Shown one piece after another: positions 9,886 through 18,645 of a DNA stretch of 64,000 nt. Within the stretch, counting starts at the first letter, position 1. Every line of letters begins with the position of its first letter. A program made the translations under genes and the position numbers. The DNA lies in the NCBI RefSeq assembly GCF_000764225.1, contig NZ_JQED01000005.1, forward strand, positions 539,390 to 603,389. Direction: 5' to 3'. Below the pieces are notes generated by a model that was not told where the DNA came from, ran no database searches, and saw only the letters and a program-made list of their open reading frames with translations. The stretch comes from Colwellia psychrerythraea (GTDB taxonomy: Bacteria > Pseudomonadota > Gammaproteobacteria > Enterobacterales > Alteromonadaceae).

Positions 9886-10382
9886 AGTATTTTCCCTTTA
9901 TAAATAGTTTTAGGATATTTATTCTTAATTTCTTTCCATTGAACATAAAAGCGATTAGCTAATTTCAGTCGATATATTATTTTACCTGTTCTTGATAAGT
10001 CACTTACCCTAGTTAAACTTTCAATAAATACACGCTTAGCACCTTGGCTAATAGACCAAATAAAAATGGGAATCGCCATTGAAGACGCAACAGAAATGAT
10101 AATATCAGGCTTGACCTCTGAAACTATTTTTCTCGCGCTCCAAAAGCTTTTTAAGAAGTCTCTAATCCTTACCGAGATGCTTCTTGTTGAAAAGTGAGTG
10201 GTTTTAGGAATAATATAACACTTTGAGTCATCTAACTCTTTAAAAACTGATGTTGAGTCTTCAGCTGTAACGTAATAAAGCTCTACCGTTTCTATATTTA
10301 AGTTTCTGATTACTTGCTTCATTTGGCCTAAAAATCCACCTCCAGCTAAAATAACAAGTATTTTTTTCTTTTCAAAATTCAT
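9882..10382 (-). CDS. pssD: PssD/Cps14F-like glycosyltransferase subunit (Alg14-like)
   Basis: A 166-residue protein resembling Alg14, the membrane-tethering and acceptor-binding partner of Alg13-like subunits. The N-terminal ILVILAGGGFLGQM corresponds to the glycine-rich first loop of the GT-B fold, and the internal VKPDIIISVASSMAIPIF and KRVFIESLTRVSDLSRTGK segments match the family pattern. It is coupled to pssE by a four-base overlap. About 400 bases without a gene on this strand separate it from the ATP-grasp gene block, so it may start its own transcript together with pssE, MBOAT-B and SGNH-B. Confidence 0.85.
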   Translation of the reverse strand: MNFEKKKILVILAGGGFLGQMKQVIRNLNIETVELYYVTAEDSTSVFKELDDSKCYIIPKTTHFSTRSISVRIRDFLKSFWSARKIVSEVKPDIIISVASSMAIPIFIWSISQGAKRVFIESLTRVSDLSRTGKIIYRLKLANRFYVQWKEIKNKYPKTIYKGKIL

Positions 10383-10779
10383 TTAGCTTCCAACTGCCTC
10401 AGCATATGTTTGTATAGACATTGATACCAAGTCTAAACCTTAGCACAGTTAGCCTTTTAATAAGTAGAATGCAGGCAAGATATTTAGAAAAATACGCCTA
10501 AAAATAAAAAAGTTGCCAACACTTTGTACAGCCTAAATACTTATTTTTTATAGTATGGTGCCCGCATTACTGACGTAATGATTCTGAAATTAACAAGCAA
10601 AATGTTGTACACATATGTTTTATAATGCAATCAAGATCAGTTTTATTATTTTCCTTACCCTTAGCTGAAGGTATGACACAACTAACTCAATCAAATCATC
10701 TATTCTCTCTTCTCAATTGAATCGCACCTTTAAACTTAAAAATAATAGCGATGGTCTTAAAAAGAAAAACTAAGACATA
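10383..10779. other. Gene-free divergent region between pssD and the plus-strand island
   Basis: No coding signal is seen in these 397 bases. CATTAC and GTAATG form a perfect six-base inverted repeat around TGAC at 10565-10580, and TATAAT at 10621-10626 on the plus strand is a possible -10 box for the downstream plus-strand genes, without a convincing -35 box. No JUMPstart/ops element was recognised. The region presumably holds the divergent promoters of the pssD-pssE run and of the 10780-12110 genes. Confidence 0.3.
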
Positions 10780-10965
10780 ATGGATTGCCAAGTACAGTAT
10801 TTATTGCTACCACCAAAAGGTGAATTTGTTCTAGTAGCAGCTTCTCCTGATGATAATTATATATTTGCTAGTTGGTTAGAAGGCTACACCTCAAAGGCAT
10901 ATTCTTTTTTCAATACAAAAGGATATGTATTTAACTGCTCAGAAAATATTAAAAAAAAAGCCTAA
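10780..10965 (+). CDS. Small hypothetical ORF, 61 residues
   Basis: A short open frame starting with ATG and ending 68 bases before the beta-propeller gene. The peptide has no signal peptide or membrane segment and no family I recognise; it contains several aromatic residues and ends in a lysine run. No clear ribosome-binding site precedes it. It could be a small gene co-transcribed with 11034-12110, a leader, or a remnant of a larger gene. Kept because it lies in an otherwise empty region on the same strand as the next gene. Confidence 0.28.
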   Translation: MDCQVQYLLLPPKGEFVLVAASPDDNYIFASWLEGYTSKAYSFFNTKGYVFNCSENIKKKA

Positions 10966-11033
10966 ATGGGTTATATTGAGTCAATAAAAATAACATACAA
11001 GTTTTTTATACCTGCAATATCAATAAGGATGAA

Positions 11034-12110
11034 ATGAATTTTTCCCAAATAGCCGCCAAATTTATGGTACACCATTCAACTCAGGATTACTGTTTATGCA
11101 GCCATGATCATTTTATATTCAAATATTTTTATAAAACAGGTAATTTAGTTAAGCTTTGTCAGCTTCAACCTATTAATAACAGTTTATTAGCTCGATTCAA
11201 AGATTGGTTAGCCCGCTCTTTTATTGCTCGCTCCCTCACTAATAATTTAGGAATTGGGCACGTTATTCAACTACCCTCTGGCACTATATTAGCTCTATAT
11301 GGAAAAATATATAGATTTGACGGCAGTTCAAAATATGCCAAAATAACTTTCAACTATGCATCCAAAGGGATAGCTTCGCCTTTAAAAAGTGGTGTAGCTG
11401 TACACCCTACCTCTGGCAATGCCTATTTTGGCGAATATGTAAACGATTCTCGTACGGTAGTTAGAATATATAAAATCTATAATGATGGTAGAAACATGGA
11501 ATGTTGCCATCAATTTATCAATGCCGAAATTAAACATATTCACGGAATATTTTGGGATAAATACAGAAAACGCTTATGGATAAGTACAGGAGATAAAGAT
11601 ACTGAGTCCAATTTATATTATACCGATGATGAATTTAACACCGTAGTAAAATATGCTGGCGGGAATCAAACTTGGCGGATGGTATCGATGGCAATTACAC
11701 CACATAAGTTATACTGGGGCATGGATGCAGGAAAAGATGCGCCTGCCGATGCTTGCAATAAAATAATGAGTTTAGATATTCAAAGTAAGGATTTAAAGCC
11801 ATTAGCTAACATTGGAAATCCCGCTTACCATATGATCAGAACGGTATCTGGACACATCTACATGGGGACAACCTATGAACCGGGCATGCAACAAGAAACG
11901 GAACATGCTGCAGCGCTATGGTTCTCAAAAACAGGTGAGAGTTGGGAAAAATTAAAGACTTTTCCTTATAAAGCTTCTCACCGGAAGGGATGTACAAAAT
12001 ACGCTTACTTATTTTTCCCTACAGGAGTTTCTCCCGATGATATGATAATGCTAACTCCTATTAATACCGTTCAACAAGAGTTTTCTATGATAAAATATTC
12101 GCTCAATTAG
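11034..12110 (+). CDS. Probable beta-propeller protein of unknown function
   Basis: A 358-residue protein preceded by AAGGA at good distance. The sequence is a series of short beta-strand repeats such as GTILALYGKIYRF, GVAVHPTSGNAYFGEY, LWISTGDKD, LYWGMDAG, GHIYMGTTYEPG and LWFSKTGESWEKL, spaced as in BNR/WD40-like propellers. No signal peptide is visible, so a cytoplasmic or non-classically placed protein is suggested. It is the only sizeable plus-strand gene in a 30-kb minus-strand exopolysaccharide run, and its stop overlaps the stop of the converging ATP-grasp gene by a few bases. It may bind or modify the polymer; function unknown. Confidence 0.6.
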   Translation: MNFSQIAAKFMVHHSTQDYCLCSHDHFIFKYFYKTGNLVKLCQLQPINNSLLARFKDWLARSFIARSLTNNLGIGHVIQLPSGTILALYGKIYRFDGSSKYAKITFNYASKGIASPLKSGVAVHPTSGNAYFGEYVNDSRTVVRIYKIYNDGRNMECCHQFINAEIKHIHGIFWDKYRKRLWISTGDKDTESNLYYTDDEFNTVVKYAGGNQTWRMVSMAITPHKLYWGMDAGKDAPADACNKIMSLDIQSKDLKPLANIGNPAYHMIRTVSGHIYMGTTYEPGMQQETEHAAALWFSKTGESWEKLKTFPYKASHRKGCTKYAYLFFPTGVSPDDMIMLTPINTVQQEFSMIKYSLN

Positions 12111-13258
12111 ACATTGGCGAATAGATGTTTACACTTCACTTTGATACGTTTAGTGAATGTAATAATGCTAGGTTTTAAATCTGAGACTCGAAAAAGGGCA
12201 TTATAAGATGCAGCACGAACAGGTTTGAAGTCATCGCTAGATTCTAACCGAGCAAGCTTATCAGCATAATGATCTTTCCAAATAACACTGCGGAAGGCTC
12301 TCTTTTTTGCTACACAGACTCCAAAATATTCCCCTATTTCTTGTAAAACATTGATGCCTGATAATGAGGCTATTTCATGCTGTAAATCGGTACGGCCCAC
12401 TGTCGGTTCAATCATGATAAATTTATTTTTAATTGGATCTCTTTTATATTCCATTCCCATTAGCCCTGTAAAACCTACTTTTTTACAAAAGCTGAGTGTG
12501 ATCTCTCTTAGTTCATCACTATACTCTGGAGCCGAAGTACAACTTGCCGTACCTCCTACCTTTAGAGGCCATGAACGTATTTTTCTACCGCAGAAACTTG
12601 TTACCTCATCTCCACTTTTTGAAATGAAGCAAAAGTAAAAATAAATATCACTATCCTCACCATTTATCCATTCTTGTAATATCATCCCAGGGTTAACAGG
12701 ATATATTTCATGATATAGTTTACTGACTTGTTCTGCGCTCTCTACTTTATAACCTTTTTTGAATTGCTTTCCGTAAGCTATATTTTGTTCTAAAGGTTTA
12801 AATATACAAGGGAAGTTTAAAGTATCGAGTCTATTTAAATCCGCTATGTTATTAACAGTGAGTGATCTTGGGATAGGAGATCCTACTGATTCAGCTAATG
12901 CTTGAAAAGTTGATTTACTTTGCAGTTCCTCCGTATTTTTAGTGGGGATTAAATCAGTAATAAAATATTCATTTAATTGTTCAAGCTTAGTTGCAATTTT
13001 TGCCACACAAAGTTCTTCTGTTAACAACATCAAAGGTTTATGTTTTTGCTTGCTACCAAACTCTAAAAGCTGTTCAATAAAAGCGTCACTCGCTGTATTT
13101 TTTGATTCCCATCGACTACCATATTTAGAGTGCCATGCAGGCCCCTTTACATTATGACTAACGAGTAAAACGTCACAACAATCACCTAGTGCTCTTAAAG
13201 CACCTAGCGCATTTAATCCACTACCAACGACTAAAATATCACATTTACTAATACACAT
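12107..13258 (-). CDS. ATP-grasp carboxylate-amine ligase-like protein
   Basis: A protein of about 383 residues with an N-terminal Rossmann-like segment (CDILVVGSGLNALGALRAL) and an ATP-grasp domain: FPCIFKP for the nucleotide-binding lysine, ILQEWINGEDSD, and MGMEYKRD with FIMIEPTVGR for the metal-binding acidic residues. ATP-grasp enzymes join a carboxylate, activated as acylphosphate, to an amine. Next to an aminotransferase and a flippase, a role in attaching an amino acid to a sugar, or amidating one, is reasonable but inferred. The ATG at 13258 with AGGG upstream is preferred to one at 13330 that would lie deep inside the upstream gene. Confidence 0.68.
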   Translation of the reverse strand: MCISKCDILVVGSGLNALGALRALGDCCDVLLVSHNVKGPAWHSKYGSRWESKNTASDAFIEQLLEFGSKQKHKPLMLLTEELCVAKIATKLEQLNEYFITDLIPTKNTEELQSKSTFQALAESVGSPIPRSLTVNNIADLNRLDTLNFPCIFKPLEQNIAYGKQFKKGYKVESAEQVSKLYHEIYPVNPGMILQEWINGEDSDIYFYFCFISKSGDEVTSFCGRKIRSWPLKVGGTASCTSAPEYSDELREITLSFCKKVGFTGLMGMEYKRDPIKNKFIMIEPTVGRTDLQHEIASLSGINVLQEIGEYFGVCVAKKRAFRSVIWKDHYADKLARLESSDDFKPVRAASYNALFRVSDLKPSIITFTKRIKVKCKHLFANV

Positions 13259-13274
13259 ATTTTTCCCTGTTAAT

Positions 13275-14444
13275 TCAAGCAAGTTCTTTTTCAGCTTCAA
13301 CAATAGTGCTTGCAATGAAATTAATTTCATCTATTGAAACACCCACTAACGGTATCTCTAGCAAACCTGAGTCTGGAGAGCCGTTGTAAGGCTTAGAGCC
13401 TGATTGATAAGCAAAGCGCGTGATTATACCTCTTTGATTTAAGTAAGTAGCTAAATTATCAGGAGAGATGACATGACTACGCAAAACTAATCGAGTAAGA
13501 AAGCTATTTTCCAAACATAACTGCGGGGCACTTATAGACTTAAATTCACCAATAAGCTTTTTATAATAAACCAAGCTATTAATTATATTTTTCTTATTTT
13601 CGGTGAGCTTTTTATACTGTAATAAAGCAATTGCCGCATCTAAATTGGAGATATTAGTTATAGGGCTATAATAGTCCTTACGTTTATTCTTAAGCTTTGT
13701 GCTTATCCTACTTATATAATAATCAAGTTTCCTCCACACTCCTTGCAAAAGAAAATACATCACAAAGTGAACAAAGGCTGGCAACCTTGAGACACTGTGT
13801 TCTAAATTAGAGGTAAGTTGAGTTAACCTAGGCTGTAGGTTTTTATTGTTGCATAAAAGTATGCCACCGGAGGCTTTTACCCCTGTTGTTATTGTCTTAG
13901 ATTGACTAAAACTGATTACTCCAGAATCTCCAAAAGTACCGAGCGTTTTCCCTTCGTGATACTCCCCAGCAGTCTGGGCTGCATCATCAATTAAGAAAAC
14001 ACTCCTTTTTTTACAAAGAGAACTTAAAGTGTCTATATCTGCAATCTTTCCATACATATGAACCATCAACACTGCTAAAGTTTGCTTACAAATAGAGGCT
14101 TCTACACTGCTTATATCAAGCAATAAGTCCTCGCCAACCTTAGCCTTAACCACCTTTAAGCCTGCACTCTCAATTATATCAATAACACTTTGACAAATAT
14201 ATTGAGGGATTATCACCTCGTTCGCGTCAATTTTTTTTTCTTTCATTGCTAATAGCGAAAAATAAATGCCTGCACGAGCTGAATTCAAAAAGGTTGCATG
14301 ATTTAAATCGTAGGCTTTTGACAAAAAATGGCTTAACTTGCCCTGATAGTTGCCTAAAATACTTCGCCCAGTTATGAATAACCTTAAACTTAAAAGTATT
14401 TCCTTATAACCCCACTGAGCGACATGTAACTTTATTCTAGGCAT
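13275..14444 (-). CDS. DegT/DnrJ/EryC1 family sugar aminotransferase
   Basis: A 389-residue PLP-dependent enzyme of the DegT family. The landmarks are TFLNSARAGIYFSLLAM near residue 51, the IDDAAQTAGE segment with the PLP-ring aspartate at 153, and FSQSKTITTGVKASGG with the internal-aldimine lysine at about 183. Such enzymes aminate keto-sugars on nucleotide carriers. No partner dehydratase or reductase is encoded nearby, so the keto-sugar must come from genes elsewhere, or the substrate is unusual. It overlaps the wzx stop by eight bases and precedes the ATP-grasp gene, forming a compact unit. Confidence 0.85.
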   Translation of the reverse strand: MPRIKLHVAQWGYKEILLSLRLFITGRSILGNYQGKLSHFLSKAYDLNHATFLNSARAGIYFSLLAMKEKKIDANEVIIPQYICQSVIDIIESAGLKVVKAKVGEDLLLDISSVEASICKQTLAVLMVHMYGKIADIDTLSSLCKKRSVFLIDDAAQTAGEYHEGKTLGTFGDSGVISFSQSKTITTGVKASGGILLCNNKNLQPRLTQLTSNLEHSVSRLPAFVHFVMYFLLQGVWRKLDYYISRISTKLKNKRKDYYSPITNISNLDAAIALLQYKKLTENKKNIINSLVYYKKLIGEFKSISAPQLCLENSFLTRLVLRSHVISPDNLATYLNQRGIITRFAYQSGSKPYNGSPDSGLLEIPLVGVSIDEINFIASTIVEAEKELA

Positions 14445-15945
14445 TAGTTACTACCAGATTAAAAGGCCAACGATTTAATTTTTTTTCTGAAATACCTAGG
14501 TCAGTTAAAACACCTTTTAATAAAATAACACCATCGGTTCTGATATAAACAATCCATAAAAAGTAGGTAAGCATCCCTACTATGACTTTAAAGATCAGTG
14601 TAAGTAATACTGAGTCAAGTTGAAAAAAGGGTAAGATATAATGTTCGACGCCAAACAACATAAGCGCCATAGTAAGGCAGCCACTAAAAGGGGTTATAAA
14701 TAATGCTAAATACTTAACTATTGGTAATTCAAAGTGTCTTTTAGCAAGCCAAAGTAAATACAAAACAAGGAAAGGGTAAGTAACAGCCAGTGCAATCGAA
14801 GCACCAATTATCCCAGATAAATTTGCGCCAACTATCACTGCAGATGGAATAATAATAGCACAAACAGTTGTATATCTAGCGGTAATATCTGCCCTACCTA
14901 TTGAGATAAGTGCTTGTGTTAATAAAGGATCAATTGATTTAAATACCCCCATTATACAAAGTAATTGTAAAGGGACAATAACGGCATCCCATTGGCTCCC
15001 TAACAATATAGGTACTAATTCATTAGCCGTCAGCATTATCCCCACTAAAACAGGAAAAGTAATTAATGAAATACCTGCTGAAAGCTTTAAAAGTGCATTA
15101 TTCAGTGCGGTGTAATTATCTTGCAGTTTAGCGAAAAGAGGGGATGCGACCTGGACAATTAAATTAGTAATATGTGCAGTAGGTAATTCTGCAATTGTTT
15201 GGGCCATAGAATACACACCTGTTGATTTTTCACCGGTAATTTTCCCAAGAATTAATGTTTGTGCATTGGTATATATATACCAAGTGACGCGTGAGTAAGT
15301 AACAGATACACCAAATTTCATTAGATCAAAGGCTTGAACAACATTACCTTTCCTATCTGGTAACCAGCCCGACAACCACATCAAACTAACTGTTTTGAAT
15401 AGTTGAGCCGCTAATAGTCCATATACCAATGACCACGTTTTATATCCTAAATATGCTAATATTAAAGTGACAATGCATTGTAGTATGATAGAGATGAACT
15501 CTACGCCTGATATTATTTTAAAACGCATTTCTTTGACAAGTAATGCATCTGGAACAGACTTTATTGCACCTAACAAAAAACCGAGGGTTATTACTTGTAA
15601 TAATGCTTCTATACTTGGATTTCCATAAAATTCCGCAGCCATGGAGGCACTAAAGAAAACGCATATATATAGAACGATACTGATGACAATGGCTATATAA
15701 AATACACCTGATAACTGTGCTTTTGTTACAACTTTTCTTTGTATAATTGCACTGCCAAGGCCTATATCATTAAAGAATCCAACAAAACCAGCAACAACCA
15801 TTGCCATCGCCATTAATCCATAGTCTTCAGGCGAGAGTAGTCGGGCTAATATCAAAGTATTAACAAACGAAATTATCCGACCGGCACTTTTACCCAACCC
15901 TAGGAAAGCAATACCTCGCAACGTTTGTTTTTTTAAATCTGACAT
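14437..15945 (-). CDS. Wzx-type polysaccharide flippase (MOP superfamily)
   Basis: A 502-residue protein with a dozen or more hydrophobic segments spread over its whole length. The start, LGLGKSAGRIISFVNTLILARLLSPEDYGLMAMAMV, and the FNDIGLGSAIIQRK segment that follows are characteristic of PST/Wzx exporters of the lipopolysaccharide biosynthesis group. It should flip the undecaprenyl-linked repeat unit to the periplasmic face. It starts two bases after the stop of the upstream glycosyltransferase gene and overlaps the aminotransferase start by eight bases, so it is part of the same operon. Confidence 0.9.
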   Translation of the reverse strand: MSDLKKQTLRGIAFLGLGKSAGRIISFVNTLILARLLSPEDYGLMAMAMVVAGFVGFFNDIGLGSAIIQRKVVTKAQLSGVFYIAIVISIVLYICVFFSASMAAEFYGNPSIEALLQVITLGFLLGAIKSVPDALLVKEMRFKIISGVEFISIILQCIVTLILAYLGYKTWSLVYGLLAAQLFKTVSLMWLSGWLPDRKGNVVQAFDLMKFGVSVTYSRVTWYIYTNAQTLILGKITGEKSTGVYSMAQTIAELPTAHITNLIVQVASPLFAKLQDNYTALNNALLKLSAGISLITFPVLVGIMLTANELVPILLGSQWDAVIVPLQLLCIMGVFKSIDPLLTQALISIGRADITARYTTVCAIIIPSAVIVGANLSGIIGASIALAVTYPFLVLYLLWLAKRHFELPIVKYLALFITPFSGCLTMALMLFGVEHYILPFFQLDSVLLTLIFKVIVGMLTYFLWIVYIRTDGVILLKGVLTDLGISEKKLNRWPFNLVVTNA

Positions 15946-15947
15946 AT

Positions 15948-17156
15948 TTACCTTTCCATGGAATTTAGTATATTAGCTAATTGCTTAGTTTTTTCATATC
16001 GAGAGTATTTTTCAATACCTTCACGCCCATTTATTTTCAAACTCATTAACTCTATTAATGCCTTTTCTAAATCAATACTATGAATCCCCATTGAACTCAT
16101 CTCAACTTCTTTTAACAATAGCCCTGTAGCACCATTATTAGGAGTTAATGCTAAAATAGGCTTGTTTGTACGAATATATTCAAATAGCTTACCTGGTATT
16201 TGATTGTTAAATAAAGGCCCTTGAATAATCAATAGAGCACTCGCTTGCATCATTTCTTCTAAAGAATCTTTGTAAGTGATTGACGGTTTGAAAGCTACTA
16301 AATCAGTAATGTCTAACGAGGACAATACGCTTTCATATGGTCCTGCGCTAGATAGCCCTCGAAAAACCAACTCAAAATTACTCTTCGATATCTTTCCTTT
16401 TCTTTTAAGTATTGAAATGGCAGAAAAAATGGCTTGGGGATCTCTACCGCTTTCATAAACGGCACCACTGTGCAATAGACTAAAGAAGCCTTCCGTCTCA
16501 TTTTGCTTTTGAGTTAAACTTGCGAAGTTACCCTCATCGTAGCCATTTTCTATCACATGAAAATTAGACAACTTAACATCTGGGTAAAGAGACTGATATA
16601 ATGTTGAAGCTCTTTTTGTTGTAAATACAACTTTATCTGCATTTAACAGTGTCTTACGTTCAATTCGATGAGCAACAAAATCATAATTTTTTGCATTCTT
16701 ATCATATCTACTTTGCAAAGGATCTCTATAATCAGCAATCCAAGGCAAACCACTCCACTTTGATAGTTTATAAGCTATATTATGTGTTGTAGACACAGGG
16801 TAAGTTGACCAAATAACATCCGGTTGAAGCTCTTGAATTATTTTTTTTCCTAATGGTACAGCCGTAAATTTCCACGTCCACCACCTATCAGGCACTTTCA
16901 TTATGCTCAGATATTTACCTTTTATGGAAAAGTCTCGAGAGGCATTAAATGCAAAGCTTCTGAAAACATGTTTTATTTCAGGAGAGATCGTCTGGCTATG
17001 ATCAACTGTATTATGCGCGCCCTCATTTACTGTTAAAATGATGGGTTCCCAACCAAAATCTTTAAGGTATTCTGCAAATTTCAACGTTCTTTGCACGCCG
17101 GCACTTTTACAGGGAGGGAAGTCCAGTGCAACCATTAATATTCTTTTTTTCGTCAT
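15948..17156 (-). CDS. GT4-like glycosyltransferase
   Basis: A 402-residue GT-B glycosyltransferase. The N-terminus ILMVALDFPPCKSAGVQRTLKF is the usual acceptor-domain start of this GT4 subgroup, and the C-terminal half has the donor-site glutamates in the region GKLFEYIRTNKPILAL. It should act on the cytoplasmic face on a lipid-linked intermediate. No signal peptide. It sits two bases from wzx and one base from the beta-helix gene. The donor sugar cannot be told. Confidence 0.85.
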   Translation of the reverse strand: MTKKRILMVALDFPPCKSAGVQRTLKFAEYLKDFGWEPIILTVNEGAHNTVDHSQTISPEIKHVFRSFAFNASRDFSIKGKYLSIMKVPDRWWTWKFTAVPLGKKIIQELQPDVIWSTYPVSTTHNIAYKLSKWSGLPWIADYRDPLQSRYDKNAKNYDFVAHRIERKTLLNADKVVFTTKRASTLYQSLYPDVKLSNFHVIENGYDEGNFASLTQKQNETEGFFSLLHSGAVYESGRDPQAIFSAISILKRKGKISKSNFELVFRGLSSAGPYESVLSSLDITDLVAFKPSITYKDSLEEMMQASALLIIQGPLFNNQIPGKLFEYIRTNKPILALTPNNGATGLLLKEVEMSSMGIHSIDLEKALIELMSLKINGREGIEKYSRYEKTKQLANILNSMER

Positions 17157-17157
17157 T

Positions 17158-18645
17158 CTAGTGTGATTTCATCCTTACCTGTTCTAGGCATGGCATGGTC
17201 AGCGCACCAACATTACTAAACCTATTACGCTTCATGCCACATAAGTCTCTACTGACTTCACTCTTAACTTTTTTTATTGTCTTAATATTGCCATCAAATT
17301 CACTTTCATTATTCAATAAGACTTCTATCTTACCACCATCTCGACTCCTAATAGGACCATTTGAAAGGTTATTAAAAAGCTTCACAGAACTTGCTTTAAA
17401 TCGTACATCAATGCCCAGAGTGTTAAATAACGAGTTATGAGAGATAGTGCTGTTACGTGCTCGATTTAGATAAATACCTACATCTTGACTACAATTTAAT
17501 ATAAGGTTATTTCGCATAACTCCATTACTATGCTCACTATCACAGTTCCCATCTCTGCAGAATGAAGGACCTGTGCCTCCCCCGCCAAAAGATAAGCCAA
17601 TTCGAGTACTATTATCGTTAATAACAGAAGACTCACAATTCACAATATTGTTTTCAACTAAGCCATTATTTCCATTGCCTTTTAAAAATGCAGCGTAGCT
17701 TGTAAAATCTCCACCTAACTTGCTGTTATCACCAATATAGTTTTTGCGCATTATAGAGTCATTACCTGCAACAATATCCACTAATGTAACTGAGCTATGC
17801 GTTTCTCTAGCTGAAGTATTATAAATACTGTTAGATTCAATTAAAATATGGTCAGGGTATCTTCGATTAGGGATTTTTCCAGAAGAGTTTACTTTGATAG
17901 AAGAATTGAAATCAACTATCTCATTATTTCTAATAACTATATTCTTACTTCCTGCGAGGTGAAAAGCATGCTCACATCCCGAATGCTTAGCACACACGCC
18001 GGTAATTTTTAAATTTTCTACAATCCAATTATCTCCGGTGATCAAAAACCCTTCAAAGGAGTTCAAATTGATACTAACGTCACCAAACGCTTCTGCTGAA
18101 ATTCGAATCGGATAAGAAGTCTGTCCAAAAGCTGATAAATACACGCGAGAATAATTGATATTATATTGGCCTGGTGAAAGAATGATATTATCCCCTGCTT
18201 CAGCATCTTTTATTGCATTGATAAAGTCCTTAGCGGTACTAACATGTATTTTTCTTAAATAATTTTGGGATACAAGCCTTCGATGATGTGTAATAACCCG
18301 TTCATCTAGTTCAGTATCTATAGCTGTGATCTTGGAATTCTCAAACGATGCACCAATGAGCTTTTGACTTAAAACCACATGAGGGACACTAAAATCTTCG
18401 CTAGAAATAAAATGTTCCGCAATGTAAGAGACTGGTTGAGCTAGCTTTTGAAACAGAGGAGATGATGTGTTTTCCAAAGAACTCACTACCCTTTTCATAA
18501 AAATATCTGCAGGTAAATCATATTGATTGTAAATATACGACCCTATAAATATCCCCAAAACTAAGCATATTGCTAACAACCAGTGAGCAACAACACCCAT
18601 AACATAAAAATATCGCCCCACATAACCAATTAGTTTCTTCATCAT
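17158..18645 (-). CDS. Membrane-anchored parallel beta-helix protein (polysaccharide lyase-like)
   Basis: A 495-residue protein with one N-terminal membrane segment (about residues 16-37), a linker, and from about residue 140 a right-handed parallel beta-helix domain: DFINAIKDAEAGDNIILSPG followed by repeated short strands ending in N-rich turns (IVIRNNEI, ILIESNSIYN, GLVENNIVN, GVMRNNLILN, STISHNSLFN). The entry AKDFINAIKDAEAGDNIIL resembles PL6/chondroitinase-B-type lyases. The domain should face the periplasm. It begins directly after the heparinase-like gene (TAAATG junction), suggesting a joint role in trimming or releasing the polymer, much as AlgL and AlgG do for alginate. Enzyme activity is inferred from fold only. 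Confidence 0.68.
   Translation of the reverse strand: MMKKLIGYVGRYFYVMGVVAHWLLAICLVLGIFIGSYIYNQYDLPADIFMKRVVSSLENTSSPLFQKLAQPVSYIAEHFISSEDFSVPHVVLSQKLIGASFENSKITAIDTELDERVITHHRRLVSQNYLRKIHVSTAKDFINAIKDAEAGDNIILSPGQYNINYSRVYLSAFGQTSYPIRISAEAFGDVSINLNSFEGFLITGDNWIVENLKITGVCAKHSGCEHAFHLAGSKNIVIRNNEIVDFNSSIKVNSSGKIPNRRYPDHILIESNSIYNTSARETHSSVTLVDIVAGNDSIMRKNYIGDNSKLGGDFTSYAAFLKGNGNNGLVENNIVNCESSVINDNSTRIGLSFGGGGTGPSFCRDGNCDSEHSNGVMRNNLILNCSQDVGIYLNRARNSTISHNSLFNTLGIDVRFKASSVKLFNNLSNGPIRSRDGGKIEVLLNNESEFDGNIKTIKKVKSEVSRDLCGMKRNRFSNVGALTMPCLEQVRMKSH

Noticed and set aside
10411..10440. ATACCAAGTCTAAACC in the gene-free region downstream of the pssD start
   Set aside because: Similar to repeat ends but without a partner; could be chance in AT-rich DNA.
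10383..10779. Search for a JUMPstart/ops antitermination element
   Set aside because: No GGCGGTAGC-type core was found here or in front of the other glycan operons.
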